A DNA stretch of 64,000 nucleotides. Origin: Candidatus Scalindua sp. (GTDB taxonomy: Bacteria; Planctomycetota; Brocadiia; Brocadiales; Scalinduaceae). This document shows positions 1 to 9,029 of this stretch, in pieces (the first letter of the stretch is position 1; each line of letters opens with the position of its first letter). The stretch covers positions 1 to 64,000 of the forward strand of contig JALDRB010000017.1 of the NCBI GenBank assembly GCA_031316155.1. Direction: 5' to 3'. The notes below the pieces were generated by a model. That model saw nothing but the letters and a program-made list of their open reading frames with translations, did no database searches and was not told where the DNA came from. The position numbers and the translations under genes were made by a program.

Positions 1-992
1 TTGAAAGACAATTCGGAAAAGGAGCGATAATGCGGCTTGGGAAAGATATCAAGCTGGATGTGCCGGTGATATCAACCGGTTCGCTCTCACTCGATCTTGC
101 CTTAGGTGTGGGTGGGGTTCCACGCGGAAGGGTAATAGAAATTTTTGGGCCTGAATCATCCGGAAAAACAACGCTTACGCTTCACATTGTTGCAAATGCA
201 CAGAAAAATGGAGGTAATGCAGCATTTATAGATGTCGAACATGCTCTGGATCCCGAGTACGCAAAAAGATTGGGTGTTGATCTTGACAAGTTATTGGTAA
301 ATCAACCGGACACCGGAGAACAGGCATTAGAAATAGCAGAACTGCTAACAAGGAGTAATGCAGTAGACGTTATCGTTATTGATTCGGTGGCAGCCCTGGT
401 GCCAAAAGCGGAGATTGAAGGAGAAATGGGTGATACCCACGTGGCATTACAGGCGAGATTGATGTCTCAGGCTCTCAGGAAGCTGACGTCGGTTATTTCA
501 AAATCACATACCTGTATTATTTTTATCAACCAGATCAGGGAAAAAATTGGTGTTATGTTTGGAAATCCTGAGACAACACCAGGCGGAAGAGCGTTAAAAT
601 TCTATGCGTCTGTCAGACTGGATATCCGAAGAATTGGAGACATAAAGGATGCTGTCCAGAGTATTGGGAACAGGGTTAGGGTTAAAGTTGCCAAGAATAA
701 GGTTGCACCTCCCTTTCGAAAGGCAGAGTTTGACATAATGTTTAATCATGGTATTTCAAAAGCCGGAGATATAATAGATTTGGGGACTGAGAATCAGATA
801 GTGGAAAAAAGCGGAACATGGTTTTCATACGGAGATATCCGGTTAGGTCAGGGAAGGGAAAATGCGAAGCAGTTTATAGCACAAAAACCGGAACTTCTTC
901 AGGAAATAGAGCAGGCGATACGTAAAAAACTGTCTAAAGACAATGAAAGCGGCTTAACAGGTAACGTGAAACTTGTTGACTCATCAAATTAA
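1..992 (+). CDS. recA: RecA recombinase, 5' end cut by the window
   Basis: RecA forms ATP-dependent filaments on single-stranded DNA for homologous recombination and SOS induction. The reading frame is open from base 3 and encodes [11 protein letters not shown], the classic RecA N-terminal motif. The ATG at base 30 is therefore an internal methionine and the true start lies outside the window. Counting from that Met, the Walker A motif GPESSGKTT is near residue 40, the Walker B stretch [10 protein letters not shown] near 115, and the L2 region [21 protein letters not shown] near 180. The C-terminus reaches a normal length, and the stop is at 990-992. A composite repeat (A1 plus B1) lies directly downstream. 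Identification is certain; only the missing first 30 or so residues are unknown. Confidence 0.98.
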   Translation, partial: ERQFGKGAIMRLGKDIKLDVPVISTGSLSLDLALGVGGVPRGRVIEIFGPESSGKTTLTLHIVANAQKNGGNAAFIDVEHALDPEYAKRLGVDLDKLLVNQPDTGEQALEIAELLTRSNAVDVIVIDSVAALVPKAEIEGEMGDTHVALQARLMSQALRKLTSVISKSHTCIIFINQIREKIGVMFGNPETTPGGRALKFYASVRLDIRRIGDIKDAVQSIGNRVRVKVAKNKVAPPFRKAEFDIMFNHGISKAGDIIDLGTENQIVEKSGTWFSYGDIRLGQGRENAKQFIAQKPELLQEIEQAIRKKLSKDNESGLTGNVKLVDSSN

Positions 993-1088
993 AGGGGTAC
1001 AATAAAGGTTTAAGAAGTTTTTTTGTAAGATTATTGATTATAGAGGGTTTTTATTTTTATATCAAATGTAACAATAGCTTACATTTTT

Positions 1089-1250
1089 TGTGTGCAAACA
1101 CATTTCCAAAATGGCGTGAAGCAAGAGACCTGCCCGGTAGAATAGATTTAAGTATTATTCAACAGGGCATGGATGTCGTTGCCCGCCCGGCCTACCGGCC
1201 GTTCGGACGAGGTAGCAATTTTAAAGAGTTGTGTAGGTTGCATTAACTCG
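1089..1250 (+). repeat. Dispersed repeat family A, copy 1 (carries a P palindrome)
   Basis: A structured intergenic repeat seen five times in the window. It starts with a small hairpin (TGTGCAAACACA), then AAAATGGCGTGAAGCAA, a stem TGCCCGGT...ACAGGGCA around AAGTATTATTC, the GGATGTCGTTG segment, TAGCAATTTTAAAGAGTTG, and ends ATTAACTCG. Compared with copy 4, about 31 bases of a GC-rich palindrome (1182-1212) are inserted between GTCGTTG and TAGCAATTTT. It lies between recA and the radical SAM gene. Confidence 0.75.
1182..1212 (+). repeat. Palindromic module P, copy 1
   Basis: GC-rich palindromic unit of the form CCCGCCCGGCCTACCGGCC followed by GTTCGGACGAGG, nested inside family A copy 1. Related units occur near 12484, 32161, 52918 and (minus strand) 61141. 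Its absence from A copies 3 and 4 shows it is an insertion and not part of A. Confidence 0.6.
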
Positions 1251-1261
1251 ATGTATAGAAA

Positions 1262-1376
1262 TTTCAATATTTCCTTATTTTTTTTGCGCTGAAGGCGCAA
1301 GTTCAAAAGTCTGTAAAAACTGCCATGGACGGCAGTTTAGGAATTTTGGAAAAGTTTGCAAGGACGGATTAACTTG
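1262..1376 (+). repeat. Dispersed repeat family B, copy 1
   Basis: Begins TTTCAATATTTCCTTATT and holds two perfect hairpins: TTGCGC-TGAAG-GCGCAA and AACTGCC-ATGGAC-GGCAGTT. It then has GGAATTTTGGAAAAGTT and ends TTAACTTG. The same unit recurs at 53033-53147 and 56975-57120 with paired changes in the stems. Here and at 53 kb it directly follows an A copy, so A and B may move or fold as one composite element. Confidence 0.75.
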
Positions 1377-1402
1377 ATAATAACAAATTGCGAGGTGATA
1401 GA

Positions 1403-2611
1403 ATGATAGGTATTTCAAAGTTGTATTGCGGCACCGTTGAACCTTCTGATGCGCTGAGATATGGGAGAGACTCGAAAGCTCTGCCATCACATCTATTACA
1501 ATTTTCTAAAGATAAAAAGCCTGTAGTTGTCTGGAATGTCGGGCAGCGATGCAATCTTAAGTGTGTCCATTGTTACTCTCAATCAAAGGATATTGAATAT
1601 CCAAATGAGCTCAGTACAAAAGAGGCGAAGACTATGCTTGACGGCCTTGCAGAGTACGGGGCTCCGGTAATTCTTTTTTCCGGGGGTGAGCCCTTGATGA
1701 GAGAGGATTTAATGGAACTCATAGCATATGCGCGTGATAAAGGGCTGAGGGCTGTCATCAGTACAAACGGAACACTGATAACGGAAGAAAAAGCAGAGAC
1801 ATTGAAAGCCTTTGGACTTTCTTATGTGGGAATAAGTCTTGACGGTTTGAGGGAAACAAACGATAAATTCCGCGGCATCGAAGGTGCTTTTGATGATGCA
1901 TTGCAGGGGATCAGGAATTGTATGAAGGTGGGCATAAAGGTAGGTCTCCGTTTTACGATTAACAAGAGAAACGCACAGGATATTCCGGGAATTTTCGAGC
2001 TTATTGAAAAAGAAAAAATACCAAGGGTCTGTTTTTATCATTTGGTCTATTCCGGCAGAGGATCTCGACTTATTGAAGAAGATTTATCTCATGAGGAAAC
2101 CCGCAGAGTCGTTGATCTCATCATTGATAAAACGAAAGAGGCGCATGATCGCGGGAATAAGATAGAGGTTTTAACGGTAGATAATCATGCCGACGGCCCT
2201 TACATATATCAGAGGATGCTTAAGGAAGATCCGAAACGCGCGGCGGAAGTTCTCAAGTTGCTCAAGTGGAACGAGGGAAACAGCTCCGGAAAGGGTCTTG
2301 CCTGTGTCAGTTGGGATGGTTCCGTACACGCTGACCAGTTCTGGAGAGAGTACACATTCGGAAATGTGCGGGAACGCAAGTTTGGTGAAATCTGGGATGA
2401 TACTTCAAACCCGCTCCTTGCAAAGCTGAAAGATAAGAAACATCACGTTACCGGTCGTTGTTCCAAGTGTAAGTGGCTTGATATCTGTGGAGGAAACTTC
2501 AGGGCGCGTGCCGAAGCATATTACGGCGATATTTGGGAACCTGATCCTGCGTGCTACCTGACAGACGAGGAAATAGGCCTGCTGGTGGATGAACCATTAA
2601 CAGTCAAGTAG
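1403..2611 (+). CDS. ahbC: Radical SAM haem-pathway enzyme, AhbC-like (12,18-didecarboxysiroheme deacetylase)
   Basis: AhbC removes the acetate side chains of didecarboxysirohaem in the alternative, sirohaem-dependent haem pathway. The ATG at 1403 is chosen over a TTG at 1388 because GAGGTGA sits 5-6 bases upstream and family members begin MIGISKLYCGTVEPSD-like. The radical SAM cluster motif CNLKCVHC (C50, C54, C57 from this start) is followed by SGGEPL (SAM binding) and a C-terminal auxiliary cluster region with CSKCKWLDICGG and a last Cys in PDPAC. The length of 402 residues suits the AhbC/AhbD/NirJ group. The N-terminal motif favours AhbC over AhbD. A haem d1 (NirJ-like) role is the alternative. 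It stands alone between recA and a non-coding stretch. Confidence 0.7.
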   Translation: MIGISKLYCGTVEPSDALRYGRDSKALPSHLLQFSKDKKPVVVWNVGQRCNLKCVHCYSQSKDIEYPNELSTKEAKTMLDGLAEYGAPVILFSGGEPLMREDLMELIAYARDKGLRAVISTNGTLITEEKAETLKAFGLSYVGISLDGLRETNDKFRGIEGAFDDALQGIRNCMKVGIKVGLRFTINKRNAQDIPGIFELIEKEKIPRVCFYHLVYSGRGSRLIEEDLSHEETRRVVDLIIDKTKEAHDRGNKIEVLTVDNHADGPYIYQRMLKEDPKRAAEVLKLLKWNEGNSSGKGLACVSWDGSVHADQFWREYTFGNVRERKFGEIWDDTSNPLLAKLKDKKHHVTGRCSKCKWLDICGGNFRARAEAYYGDIWEPDPACYLTDEEIGLLVDEPLTVK

Positions 2612-3530
2612 GGGTATGTAACTTCTGCTAAACTATTATCAGGCTGTAAGACTCTGCCTCTCCCTTTTCTACCTTATATTAGTAGGGGTGAATACGGTGG
2701 TTTGTTGTCTGGGAGTAGTTGGGTTGGATTGCCTAGTATTCTAAACATTGACGAGGTGGAAAAGAATTTCAGATTCCCGTTCTCGCCAGAATTCTCGTCG
2801 GGCTGGCGAACGGTTTGCTGGCCGGACTGGTAGGAATTACGATATACGATTTTTTTTTGAAGTCTCACTTTTTGTATGGAGAAGTCAGAAGCAAGAAGAC
2901 AGAATTCAGAATATATTTATCAGTTTAAGGGAAAAGTTTTCGAATACCGTATTCCGCTTCTGGATTCTTACTCCTGTTTCCTTATTTTTCAATTGGTAAT
3001 TTTCAAATCATAAGTCGTAAATCTTATAGCCGACTTTTTTACTCGGATTATCGGACGGGCTTTCCATTCAGGCTTCAGTTTCCATACTTTCAGATTTTAT
3101 AATTGAACTTTATCCATAACCTTTTAATTATAAAATCGTAAATCCCAAATCGTAATTCGTAAATTTTTGCCTAAACCTGCGCCTTCCGGATAGTAATCAA
3201 TTACCCATTTCCCTTTACCCTATTGTCGTACAGAGATCAGAGAAACATGATGTACAAAAGTGTGGGGAAGCATAGAATATTTTTGTTAATGGGTGGCTAA
3301 CCAAACATTCATGACCCGTCCCCCTTTATTTCAGTATTCTTCCTCAACCAGGTTATCACTGTTTGTCCTATTGTATTTTGTTAGATTTGGAGTATATGAT
3401 AAAAGCAATTTATATACCTTCCACAAAAGGCACATTATCTTCTCTCTTTCTTTAGAAAGATAGGTTTTGCCGGATATCATTGCAATTGTGGTGTTATACA
3501 GAAACTTTATAATAACTTGTCGTTGTATGC
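2612..3530. other. Non-coding stretch, no gene recognised
   Basis: About 900 AT-rich bases between the radical SAM gene and a small membrane protein. Short open frames here have no codon-like character. The stretch holds low-complexity runs built on AATCGTAAAT-like words (about 3005-3170) and a GC-rich patch at 2795-2830 that resembles part of module P. Nothing else is recognised. Confidence 0.5.
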
Positions 3531-3863
3531 ATGAAAAATAAAAGGTTATATATATTATTCGTTTCAGTTTATTTAATTGTCAACAGTCTGTTGACAATGT
3601 TTAAATACAATTTACTGTCTTCTCTTTTTATATGGCCAGTTATTTTTTTGTCAATGATGTTGCATCTTAATCCAAGCGATACAATAAGTAACAGAATACT
3701 CTATGGATTAATATATGGTACGTTTGTTTTTCTACCTATGTTTTGGTATAAAAGCAATAATCATAAAAAAATTTTAATAATTCAAAGTGTAGTCTTAGGC
3801 ATGCATATTCTTGCTGGAATTTGTTTATACTATTTAATAATGCTTTCTTTTGTAATATATTAG
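3531..3863 (+). CDS. Small hypothetical membrane protein
   Basis: A 110-residue protein with a basic N-terminus (MKNKR) and three to four predicted membrane segments: about residues 6-22, 28-46, 58-73 and 82-105. No family is recognised. The start is the ATG at 3531, with no strong ribosome site in front. It ends 12 bases before the left inverted repeat of the REP-type transposase unit, so it may be a passenger or an unrelated neighbour. The function is unknown and the gene could be a remnant. Confidence 0.45.
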   Translation: MKNKRLYILFVSVYLIVNSLLTMFKYNLLSSLFIWPVIFLSMMLHLNPSDTISNRILYGLIYGTFVFLPMFWYKSNNHKKILIIQSVVLGMHILAGICLYYLIMLSFVIY

Positions 3864-3875
3864 CCATTGGATACG

Positions 3876-4916
3876 GGGTCAGATCTTGAATATGGAATAT
3901 GCTTGACAAGCAGGAGTATTAGATTAATAATATGCGTTATGGCACGGCCCTGGAGAATACAATATGAAGGTGCAATTTATCACGTCATGTCGAGAGGTGT
4001 AGGCAGAGGAGAGATTTTTCTTACCAATGACGATTATTCAAGATTTTTGGAATATATGGCAAACGCCAGAGAAAAGTTTAATTTAGATATATTTGCATTT
4101 GTCTTGATGGCTAATCATTACCATATTCTTTTAAGAACGAATGATGCAAATCTTTCAAGGGCCATGCAATGGATACAGACCGCCTATAGCATTTATTACA
4201 ATCGTAATCATAATCGCTGTGGACATCTTTTTCAGGGAAGATATAAGAGCGTTCTTGTCGAAAATGAATCTTACTGTCACATTTTAAGTTTATATATACA
4301 TTTAAATCCCATACGAGCCGGCATGGTTGAAAAGGTGGAAGAGTATAATTGGAGCAGCTATCATGATTATGTTAACGTCAGGAAAAGAAATAAGTGGGTA
4401 AACAGCGAAGCTGTATTAGAGGGGATATGTAGTGACAAAGAAGAATCCAGGAGGGAATATAGAAAATTGATCCGGAAAGCATGCGGCAGAGAAAATGACT
4501 TTCTTGAAGACATAAAGTATGGAATGATTTTGGGAAGCGATAAGTTTGTGGAGTGGGTGCAAAGGAAGTTTATAGACCGAACGGAGAAAGAAGATGCTGA
4601 CTTACCACAAAAAAAGAGAATAAGTGATGATGGTGTGATCGAAAAGGTAATAGAAGAGATAATACATAATTATAAAATAGACAGGGCCACACTACTACAA
4701 AGAAAAAGGCATATACCATTTGAAGCCAGAGATGTAAGTATGTATATATTGAAGACGTATACAGGGCTATCAAATAAAGCAATAGGAGAGATGTTTGGAG
4801 TAAGTATAAGTGCAGTAAATAAAGCAGCAATACGTATAAATAAGCAAAGTAAAACAAGTAAATCCTTTAGAAGGAAATTGGAGGAGATTACGCATTCTAC
4901 TTTCAAGGTCTGACCC
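3876..4916 (+). mobile_element. REP-type transposase unit bounded by 15-bp inverted repeats
   Basis: The tyrosine transposase gene is bracketed by GGGTCAGATCTTGAA (3876-3890) and TTCAAGGTCTGACCC (4902-4916), which are inverted copies with one mismatch. The right repeat contains the stop codon of the gene. This gives a compact unit of about 1.04 kb. A similar GGGGTCAGAA word occurs at about 11469 without a transposase. Confidence 0.6.
3939..4913 (+). CDS. REP-associated tyrosine transposase (Y1/HUH family)
   Basis: RAYT proteins are single-strand HUH nucleases thought to spread palindromic extragenic repeats. The likely start is the ATG at 3939 (MARPWRIQYEGAIYHVMSRG, the family N-terminus), inside a longer open frame from 3867. 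The HUH motif appears as ANHYHILL, and the probable catalytic Tyr lies in the helix SYCHILSLYIHLNPIRAGM. A second half of about 150 residues ends in a helix-turn-helix, KAIGEMFGVSISAVNKAAIR, as in long RAYTs with a DnaA-like tail. All motifs are intact. In a window full of palindromic repeats it is a candidate mobiliser in trans, though no repeat has been tied to it. Confidence 0.85.
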   Translation: MARPWRIQYEGAIYHVMSRGVGRGEIFLTNDDYSRFLEYMANAREKFNLDIFAFVLMANHYHILLRTNDANLSRAMQWIQTAYSIYYNRNHNRCGHLFQGRYKSVLVENESYCHILSLYIHLNPIRAGMVEKVEEYNWSSYHDYVNVRKRNKWVNSEAVLEGICSDKEESRREYRKLIRKACGRENDFLEDIKYGMILGSDKFVEWVQRKFIDRTEKEDADLPQKKRISDDGVIEKVIEEIIHNYKIDRATLLQRKRHIPFEARDVSMYILKTYTGLSNKAIGEMFGVSISAVNKAAIRINKQSKTSKSFRRKLEEITHSTFKV

Positions 4917-5039
4917 ATGATTCCTCTCTTGCCATGGAAAGAAAGAGCGTGTGTACTCAAGAGAGGAGGGATGAGAGGGTTATTACGATAATTCATCCTG
5001 ACACTGTCAGGTCTTAATCCGTCACGTTTCCGGGAATTT

Positions 5040-5222
5040 TTTCGACTTCCGGCAGAAATTCACTCGGCGTAATCGTTGTAACAATATAATCATCTAACGG
5101 CTGCCAGCTTCATACAACTCATATGTATCTTCGAGAATCCCGGAATCGTCTTGATCACTTCTCGAATATCTGGATCATCATCAATAATCAATAGTTTTTC
5201 TTTTCGCCCTTTGTGCTCTGAG
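5040..5222 (-). pseudogene. Remnant of a response-regulator receiver domain
   Basis: Reading the minus strand from about 5222, the frame gives KEKLLIIDDDPDIREVIKTI, the phosphate-acceptor N-terminus of a receiver domain. It then shifts frame into ILEDTYELYEAGSR followed by a stop. The rest of the domain and any output domain are absent. It lies just downstream of the rubrerythrin-like gene on the same strand. It is a broken fragment with no function expected. Confidence 0.6.
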
Positions 5223-5240
5223 CCTCTGTGAAAATATTCG

Positions 5241-5708
5241 TTACGCAAATTGTTGTTTCAGAGTGGTCAACTTTACAATGTGGTTAACTTCTTCTTTAAT
5301 GATGGTTTTCACAGTAGATTTGTCTTTATCCGGGACAAAATTTTCCAACCCCACATAAAAAAGCACCGCATCCTTTTCGCGGGCAATCGCAAAGTCTAAC
5401 ACATCAGTCAGGTTATTGAGATCAATTTTCGGCTTCCTCACTGTTCTCCGGGAATCGATGAGTGTGCGCATATAGGCGGCATATTCGTCGTCTTCTGATA
5501 CCCCCGGACTCTGCTTCGCTTCTATGGCGGAAAGGAGTGTGCCATAGTACTTTTTATGCGCTAGTTCCTCTTGCATCAGCACACGAAAAAGTTTTTTTGC
5601 CTCGTCCTGCATCACCTTTTCGGACAGTTCTTTATACAGGGCATAACTCTCCGTTTCCCGTTCAATCGCAAAATTGACTACCTCGTTAATATAAAACAGT
5701 GTTGCCAT
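5241..5708 (-). CDS. Ferritin-like/rubrerythrin-type diiron protein
   Basis: A 155-residue protein of the ferritin-like four-helix class (COG1633 type), expected to bind two irons and act in peroxide or iron handling in the cytoplasm. Two helix pairs are visible. The first is VVNFAIERETESYALYKEL followed by LFRVLMQEELAHKKYY; the second is VLDFAIAREKDAVLFYVGL followed by TIIKEEVNHIVKL. The E...EExxH ligand pattern is present in both halves. No rubredoxin domain is attached. The start ATG (5708) has a good ribosome site, GGGAGGCG, upstream. The gene stands alone. Confidence 0.8.
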   Translation of the reverse strand: MATLFYINEVVNFAIERETESYALYKELSEKVMQDEAKKLFRVLMQEELAHKKYYGTLLSAIEAKQSPGVSEDDEYAAYMRTLIDSRRTVRKPKIDLNNLTDVLDFAIAREKDAVLFYVGLENFVPDKDKSTVKTIIKEEVNHIVKLTTLKQQFA

Positions 5709-6161
5709 GAACGCCTCCCATGTAGGTAAGTGCCGAAAGTTATCGGTGAACTAAGTGCCTGAAAGCTCTTAGAAGCCGAAGTATTTCAGACACTTGAACT
5801 CCTTTAGGCACTTCCCCTTACTTATGTAACTTTTTTTCCGAGATGATAGGAAATTTGCTTTTATAAGGTGTTGTAAGAATAGAGAGATTGCAAACAATAT
5901 TCAACTGTTTTTTGAAAATTTGGCACTGAAAAGATTTATATAGTAGGAAAGAAGAAAACCAAAAAAAGTATTTGGGCTCTCAAATATAAATAACAGTATT
6001 GTTGGTGGTCATTTTTCAAAAAATATACATACCTTTCCTGTCTCCTCACATTAGCAAATTTCTACAATATTCAATTTAGCACAATGTAGGGTTCTTCATA
6101 ACCAGGCCCTTGACAAGCAAGTGTCAAGGGGCAGCAGGCAAAAATCTTCATAGAATGGTTC
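5709..6161. other. Non-coding stretch with short inverted repeats
   Basis: Contains the words AAGTGCC and GGCACTT in inverted orientation several times (5726-5822) around the rubrerythrin-like promoter region, then AT-rich sequence. No open frame with coding character is seen. Confidence 0.4.
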
Positions 6162-6360
6162 TTAGATGAGCTTGTTATTTCCAGAAGGGTTTTCTCGGTT
6201 TGGTGGGTCTCTAGATGGCTTTTGTGCCCATAAGCCGAGATGGTCACGAATCTTGTGTATAACCTGATACTCAGTAATAAAACTGATAATCTTCATTTCT
6301 CCACCGCATTTAGGACAACAGAGTGGATCTATCTCGTATAGCTTTTCTTTATGGAATATA
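6162..6360 (-). pseudogene. C-terminal remnant of an IS91-type transposase
   Basis: The minus-strand frame reads KLYEIDPLCCPKCGGEMKII followed by SFITEYQVIHKIRDHLGLW and ends NNKLI-stop. The zinc-knuckle CPKCGGEMK and the HKIRDHLGLW tail are typical of the C-terminus of IS91/IS801-type transposases. An in-frame stop lies just upstream, so only about 66 codons survive. The 5' part of the gene is missing. Confidence 0.65.
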
Positions 6361-6437
6361 AGTTAATGGATTTCATAATTAGGTATAACTCCTCTTGTTT
6401 TCTAACGAATATTATCATGAATAATGACTGAAGCGAA

Positions 6438-6689
6438 TCAATTACCGTTGTCGAAAACATCTTGGTTCTCAAGCTCAGAAATCTTTTTTTTGAAGATTCG
6501 TGATTTCTTTCTCTGACTTCTCTTTAAGATCACAACATTTTTTCTCAAGTTCCTTACATTTTGCTTTGAGTTCCTCAATTTCTTGGCGTTAAGCCTAAGT
6601 CTAAAAGAGATTTTAACAATATGCAAAGCCGAGGCAACCAAGAGGATGATAAGTCCAGCAATAATAGAAGAAAAAATTGCAGTACTCAT
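6438..6689 (-). CDS. Small membrane-anchored basic coiled-coil protein
   Basis: An 83-residue protein with one N-terminal membrane segment (about residues 5-26), followed by a strongly basic helical tail rich in Lys, Arg and Asn (RLRLNAKKLRNSKQNVRNLR) with likely coiled-coil character. There is no known family. It ends shortly upstream of the IS91-type remnant and may belong with the small membrane frame at 6732-7021. It could be a real small protein or decayed sequence. Confidence 0.35.
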   Translation of the reverse strand: MSTAIFSSIIAGLIILLVASALHIVKISFRLRLNAKKLRNSKQNVRNLRKNVVILKRSQRKKSRIFKKKISELENQDVFDNGN

Positions 6690-6731
6690 AAATAATTTTT
6701 CTCTTAATGATTTTTTACAATGACATAATGG

Positions 6732-7021
6732 TTAACTTTTTTCCTGATTTAGAAAATGATATACAGCTAATGCTGTCGTAATAATCGTGAGAACAAGAAC
6801 GGAAATGGTAACCCATAAGTTTATTGTTTGTTTTCGTGAGCTCTTTTTCTCTTTTAGATCCTCTCGACGGAGTTGTTCTTCGGTAACTTTGAGAAATACA
6901 TCTGAATATCCGTTCCAAAGTGTTTTAATTTGGACTAATTCGGTATCGGAAAATATAGTGAAATCGGCGTTTTTATGTACTTTTTATTAAATTTTTGGAT
7001 GTCCATAGGTAGAAAACTCAT
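6732..7021 (-). pseudogene. Small membrane protein frame, probably frameshifted
   Basis: The minus strand from about 6985 encodes a coherent frame, NADFTIFSDTELVQIKTLWN followed by YSDVFLKVTEEQLRREDLKE, then a single C-terminal membrane segment (LWVTISVLVLTIITTALAVY) and a stop at 6732. It has no start codon of its own. An ATG at 7021 in another frame gives MSFLPMDIQKFNKK and would join through a one-base shift in an A-run near 6983. I infer one small tail-anchored protein carrying a frameshift. No family is recognised. Confidence 0.4.
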
Positions 7022-7592
7022 AGAAAGGAGTCCTTCCAATGCTCAAGAAGTTACTCACAAATTTCATCGTTAAGGTTGTCGTAAATGAATTAAAGAACTA
7101 CAGCCCTGTTTGTACGCAGATCAGGTTACGCGGAAAGCGATTTCTCAAATGTTACTAAAGATCACCAGCGCGCATTTAAGATCGATTACCTAAAAGGTGT
7201 CTATAGGCAGCATCCTAACTGATATAAACTAAGTCAGAAATCAATAAGAATGTTTTAGACTAACACGACGAAGTGTGAAAGGCAACGTAAATAATTGGTA
7301 ATGTAAATAATTGGTAAATGGCGGGCAATAATGATGCGAAGAAGATACGTCCATTCTTCTAAATCCTATTGTTTGGAAATTGAAAATTTTATTCATTGGG
7401 ATTTGTTTGCTATTTGGACTTTGTTGTTTGGTGCTAATTGGACATCCTGAAATTTTGCATCAATAATTATTTTGCCAAAGCTTTTCCCAGTATTTTTGGA
7501 ACAGGGATTGGTTAAGATATTTTCACTAAGGAATCAAAGAGGTGACAGCAAATATACAATTTAACTTTGAAGGTTTGATTCGCCACATTTCT
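7022..7592. other. Non-coding stretch with a partial family D repeat
   Basis: Holds a possible 39-codon frame (7039-7158, ATG after AGAAAGGAG) of unknown value. A family D repeat follows at about 7370-7517. The sequence runs up to the stop of the truncated Fe-S fragment on the minus strand. Confidence 0.4.
7370..7517 (+). repeat. Family D repeat, copy 1 (partial)
   Basis: Shares GGGATTTGTTTGCTATTTGG and TTGTTTGGTGCT, and further on ATTTTGCCAAAGCTT and a GGTTAA tail, with the copy near 54.4 kb. The shared tail shows that family D is longer than its simple AT-rich arms. Confidence 0.55.
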
Positions 7593-8038
7593 TCACCTTT
7601 CCTCTTGGACAACTCCCTGCTCTTCCGTCTCATTTTCTTGATTCTCGTTTTTCTTGTCTCCGAAAGACAGTACATCCATGGGGCACGCAGTAACACACAT
7701 TCCACAGCCGATACAGCTGGTATTGAAATTTCCAAAATCCTCCTGCTTCATTGCATACTGCATGACGGGTATACCAACCTGGCAGTAACGTGAGCACTCG
7801 TAGCAATTGATACATTTGTCGTTGGCCCTGATTTTGAATCTCCCTTTCAGCCGGTGGCTGAAGATATCCATCAGCTTTGCCAGCGGACACCAGTACCGAC
7901 ACCAGACTTTACCTCCGAGAAATGGATACAGGGTGACAGGGATAATACCTACAAGCCACACATCCACGAGAATCTTGTACCAGTTGACATTTGCCTCTGC
8001 AGTCTTTGCCGGAACTCCGAAAAGGTCCTTGGAGAAGA
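7593..8038 (-). pseudogene. Truncated duplicate of the C-terminus of the FAD/Fe-S membrane protein
   Basis: The minus frame encodes the last 150 or so residues of the 789-residue protein at 9030-11399, starting at KDLFGVPAKTAEANVNWYKI. It retains CRYWCPLAKLMD and two ferredoxin motifs (CINCYECSRYC, CIGCGMCVTAC). Homology stops abruptly near 8038 and no start or upstream domains exist. Many synonymous differences from the full copy suggest an old duplication that has been partly conserved or gene-converted. An internal ATG (7967) could give a 124-residue ferredoxin-like product, but I see no reason to expect it to be made. Confidence 0.75.
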
Positions 8039-8265
8039 TGGGTCAATTTTCCACTTGACTGCATTAATATTTTTTATACCTGGTAGGCTTCTATACGGTT
8101 GGATTAAAGAAAGGGATAGAAGAAATCGATACATTCTATTTTTCACTACAATGTAATATGACTGTCAGGTAGGTAAATCAAATCAGTTAAAAAACCAGAA
8201 AAATATTGAAAAGCTAGCTTCTTGTTGTCCGCTTGATATCATGGTTAGAGAAAAACACGGTACAA

Positions 8266-8526
8266 TTATTTGTATACATCGCCTCGTGGTCCTATATGAT
8301 CTACATAGATAATTTTCTTATTTAGATCAACCCAGAATATCAATCTTACATTCCCTATTCTGATTCTGTAATATCCTTTCCATTCTCCGAGCATCGGTTT
8401 TGCATCTTCACGCTGAATAGGATTATTTATAAGTCCAGTTAATAAATTCTTAATTTTTGTTTTTCTAAATGAAGTGAGTTTGTTCAGATATTTAAGGGCA
8501 CGTTTGTGGACAATAATTTTAAACAT
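8266..8526 (-). CDS. RelE/ParE-family toxin
   Basis: An 86-residue basic protein with the RelE-fold pattern: VHKRALKYLNKL at the N-terminus, then KPMLGEWKGYYRIRIGNVRLIFWV and IYVDHIGPRGDVYK. RelE-type toxins cleave mRNA at the ribosome; ParE types poison gyrase. The ATG at 8526 follows the antitoxin stop codon directly, so the pair is translationally linked. The pair sits between the two copies of the duplicated Fe-S region. It appears intact. Confidence 0.85.
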   Translation of the reverse strand: MFKIIVHKRALKYLNKLTSFRKTKIKNLLTGLINNPIQREDAKPMLGEWKGYYRIRIGNVRLIFWVDLNKKIIYVDHIGPRGDVYK

Positions 8527-8730
8527 TTAAATTGACTCTAGATCAACATAAGCATCTTTATTAGAATTATCTCTGTCAATTTTCGCCTGCTTAAGATCTT
8601 CAATGGCTTTTGGAGAAAGATCGAGCCCCAATGATTCTTCAATCTTTTTATATTCTTTCCACGGGATAATTACTTCCTTAGGATTTCCATTAACATCTTT
8701 TACAATCTTTTTATGTATAGTAAGCTTCAT
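8527..8730 (-). CDS. Antitoxin of the RelE-type pair
   Basis: A 67-residue partner encoded directly before the toxin. It has a short N-terminal strand region (MKLTIHKKIVKDVNGNPKEV), the segment IPWKEYKKIEESLGLDLS and an acidic C-terminal tail suited to neutralising the toxin. A strong ribosome site, AAGGAGG, lies 5 bases before the ATG. Such antitoxins usually bind the toxin and repress their own promoter. The operator has not been identified here. Confidence 0.75.
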   Translation of the reverse strand: MKLTIHKKIVKDVNGNPKEVIIPWKEYKKIEESLGLDLSPKAIEDLKQAKIDRDNSNKDAYVDLESI

Positions 8731-9029
8731 ATACCTCCTTATTGTATGTATTGAATTGCAACTTATTTCTAATAATACTCAGGAAATCATTAAAATCAAG
8801 GGAAAAGAGGTGAACAAACAAAGGAAAGCTTAGCTCTTTTAAAAATTCTTTCTCAAAGCGAAAAGAGGTTAAATATAGGGGAATATAAAACTTATACAAA
8901 AGCTTTTCGTGACCTAAAAAACAAATCAAGAATATTCAATGAAATTTGATGTATAGAAAGTCAGGAATGTTAAACGTTGGTGTTTGTAAATTTGCAATTA
9001 AATATAAAGGTTTGGCTTATCACCTTTGC

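Noticed and set aside
1034..1246. Open frame of 70 codons across repeat A1
   Set aside because: It lies entirely over the family A repeat and a P palindrome. Its peptide VARPAYRPFGR is a by-product of P, seen again in another frame context at 61.1 kb.
4570..4996. Minus-strand open frames over the RAYT gene
   Set aside because: Leu/Tyr-rich antisense shadows of the RAYT C-terminus.
7039..7158. 39-codon frame with AGAAAGGAG in front
   Set aside because: Too short and without any family signal. Listed only within the non-coding note.
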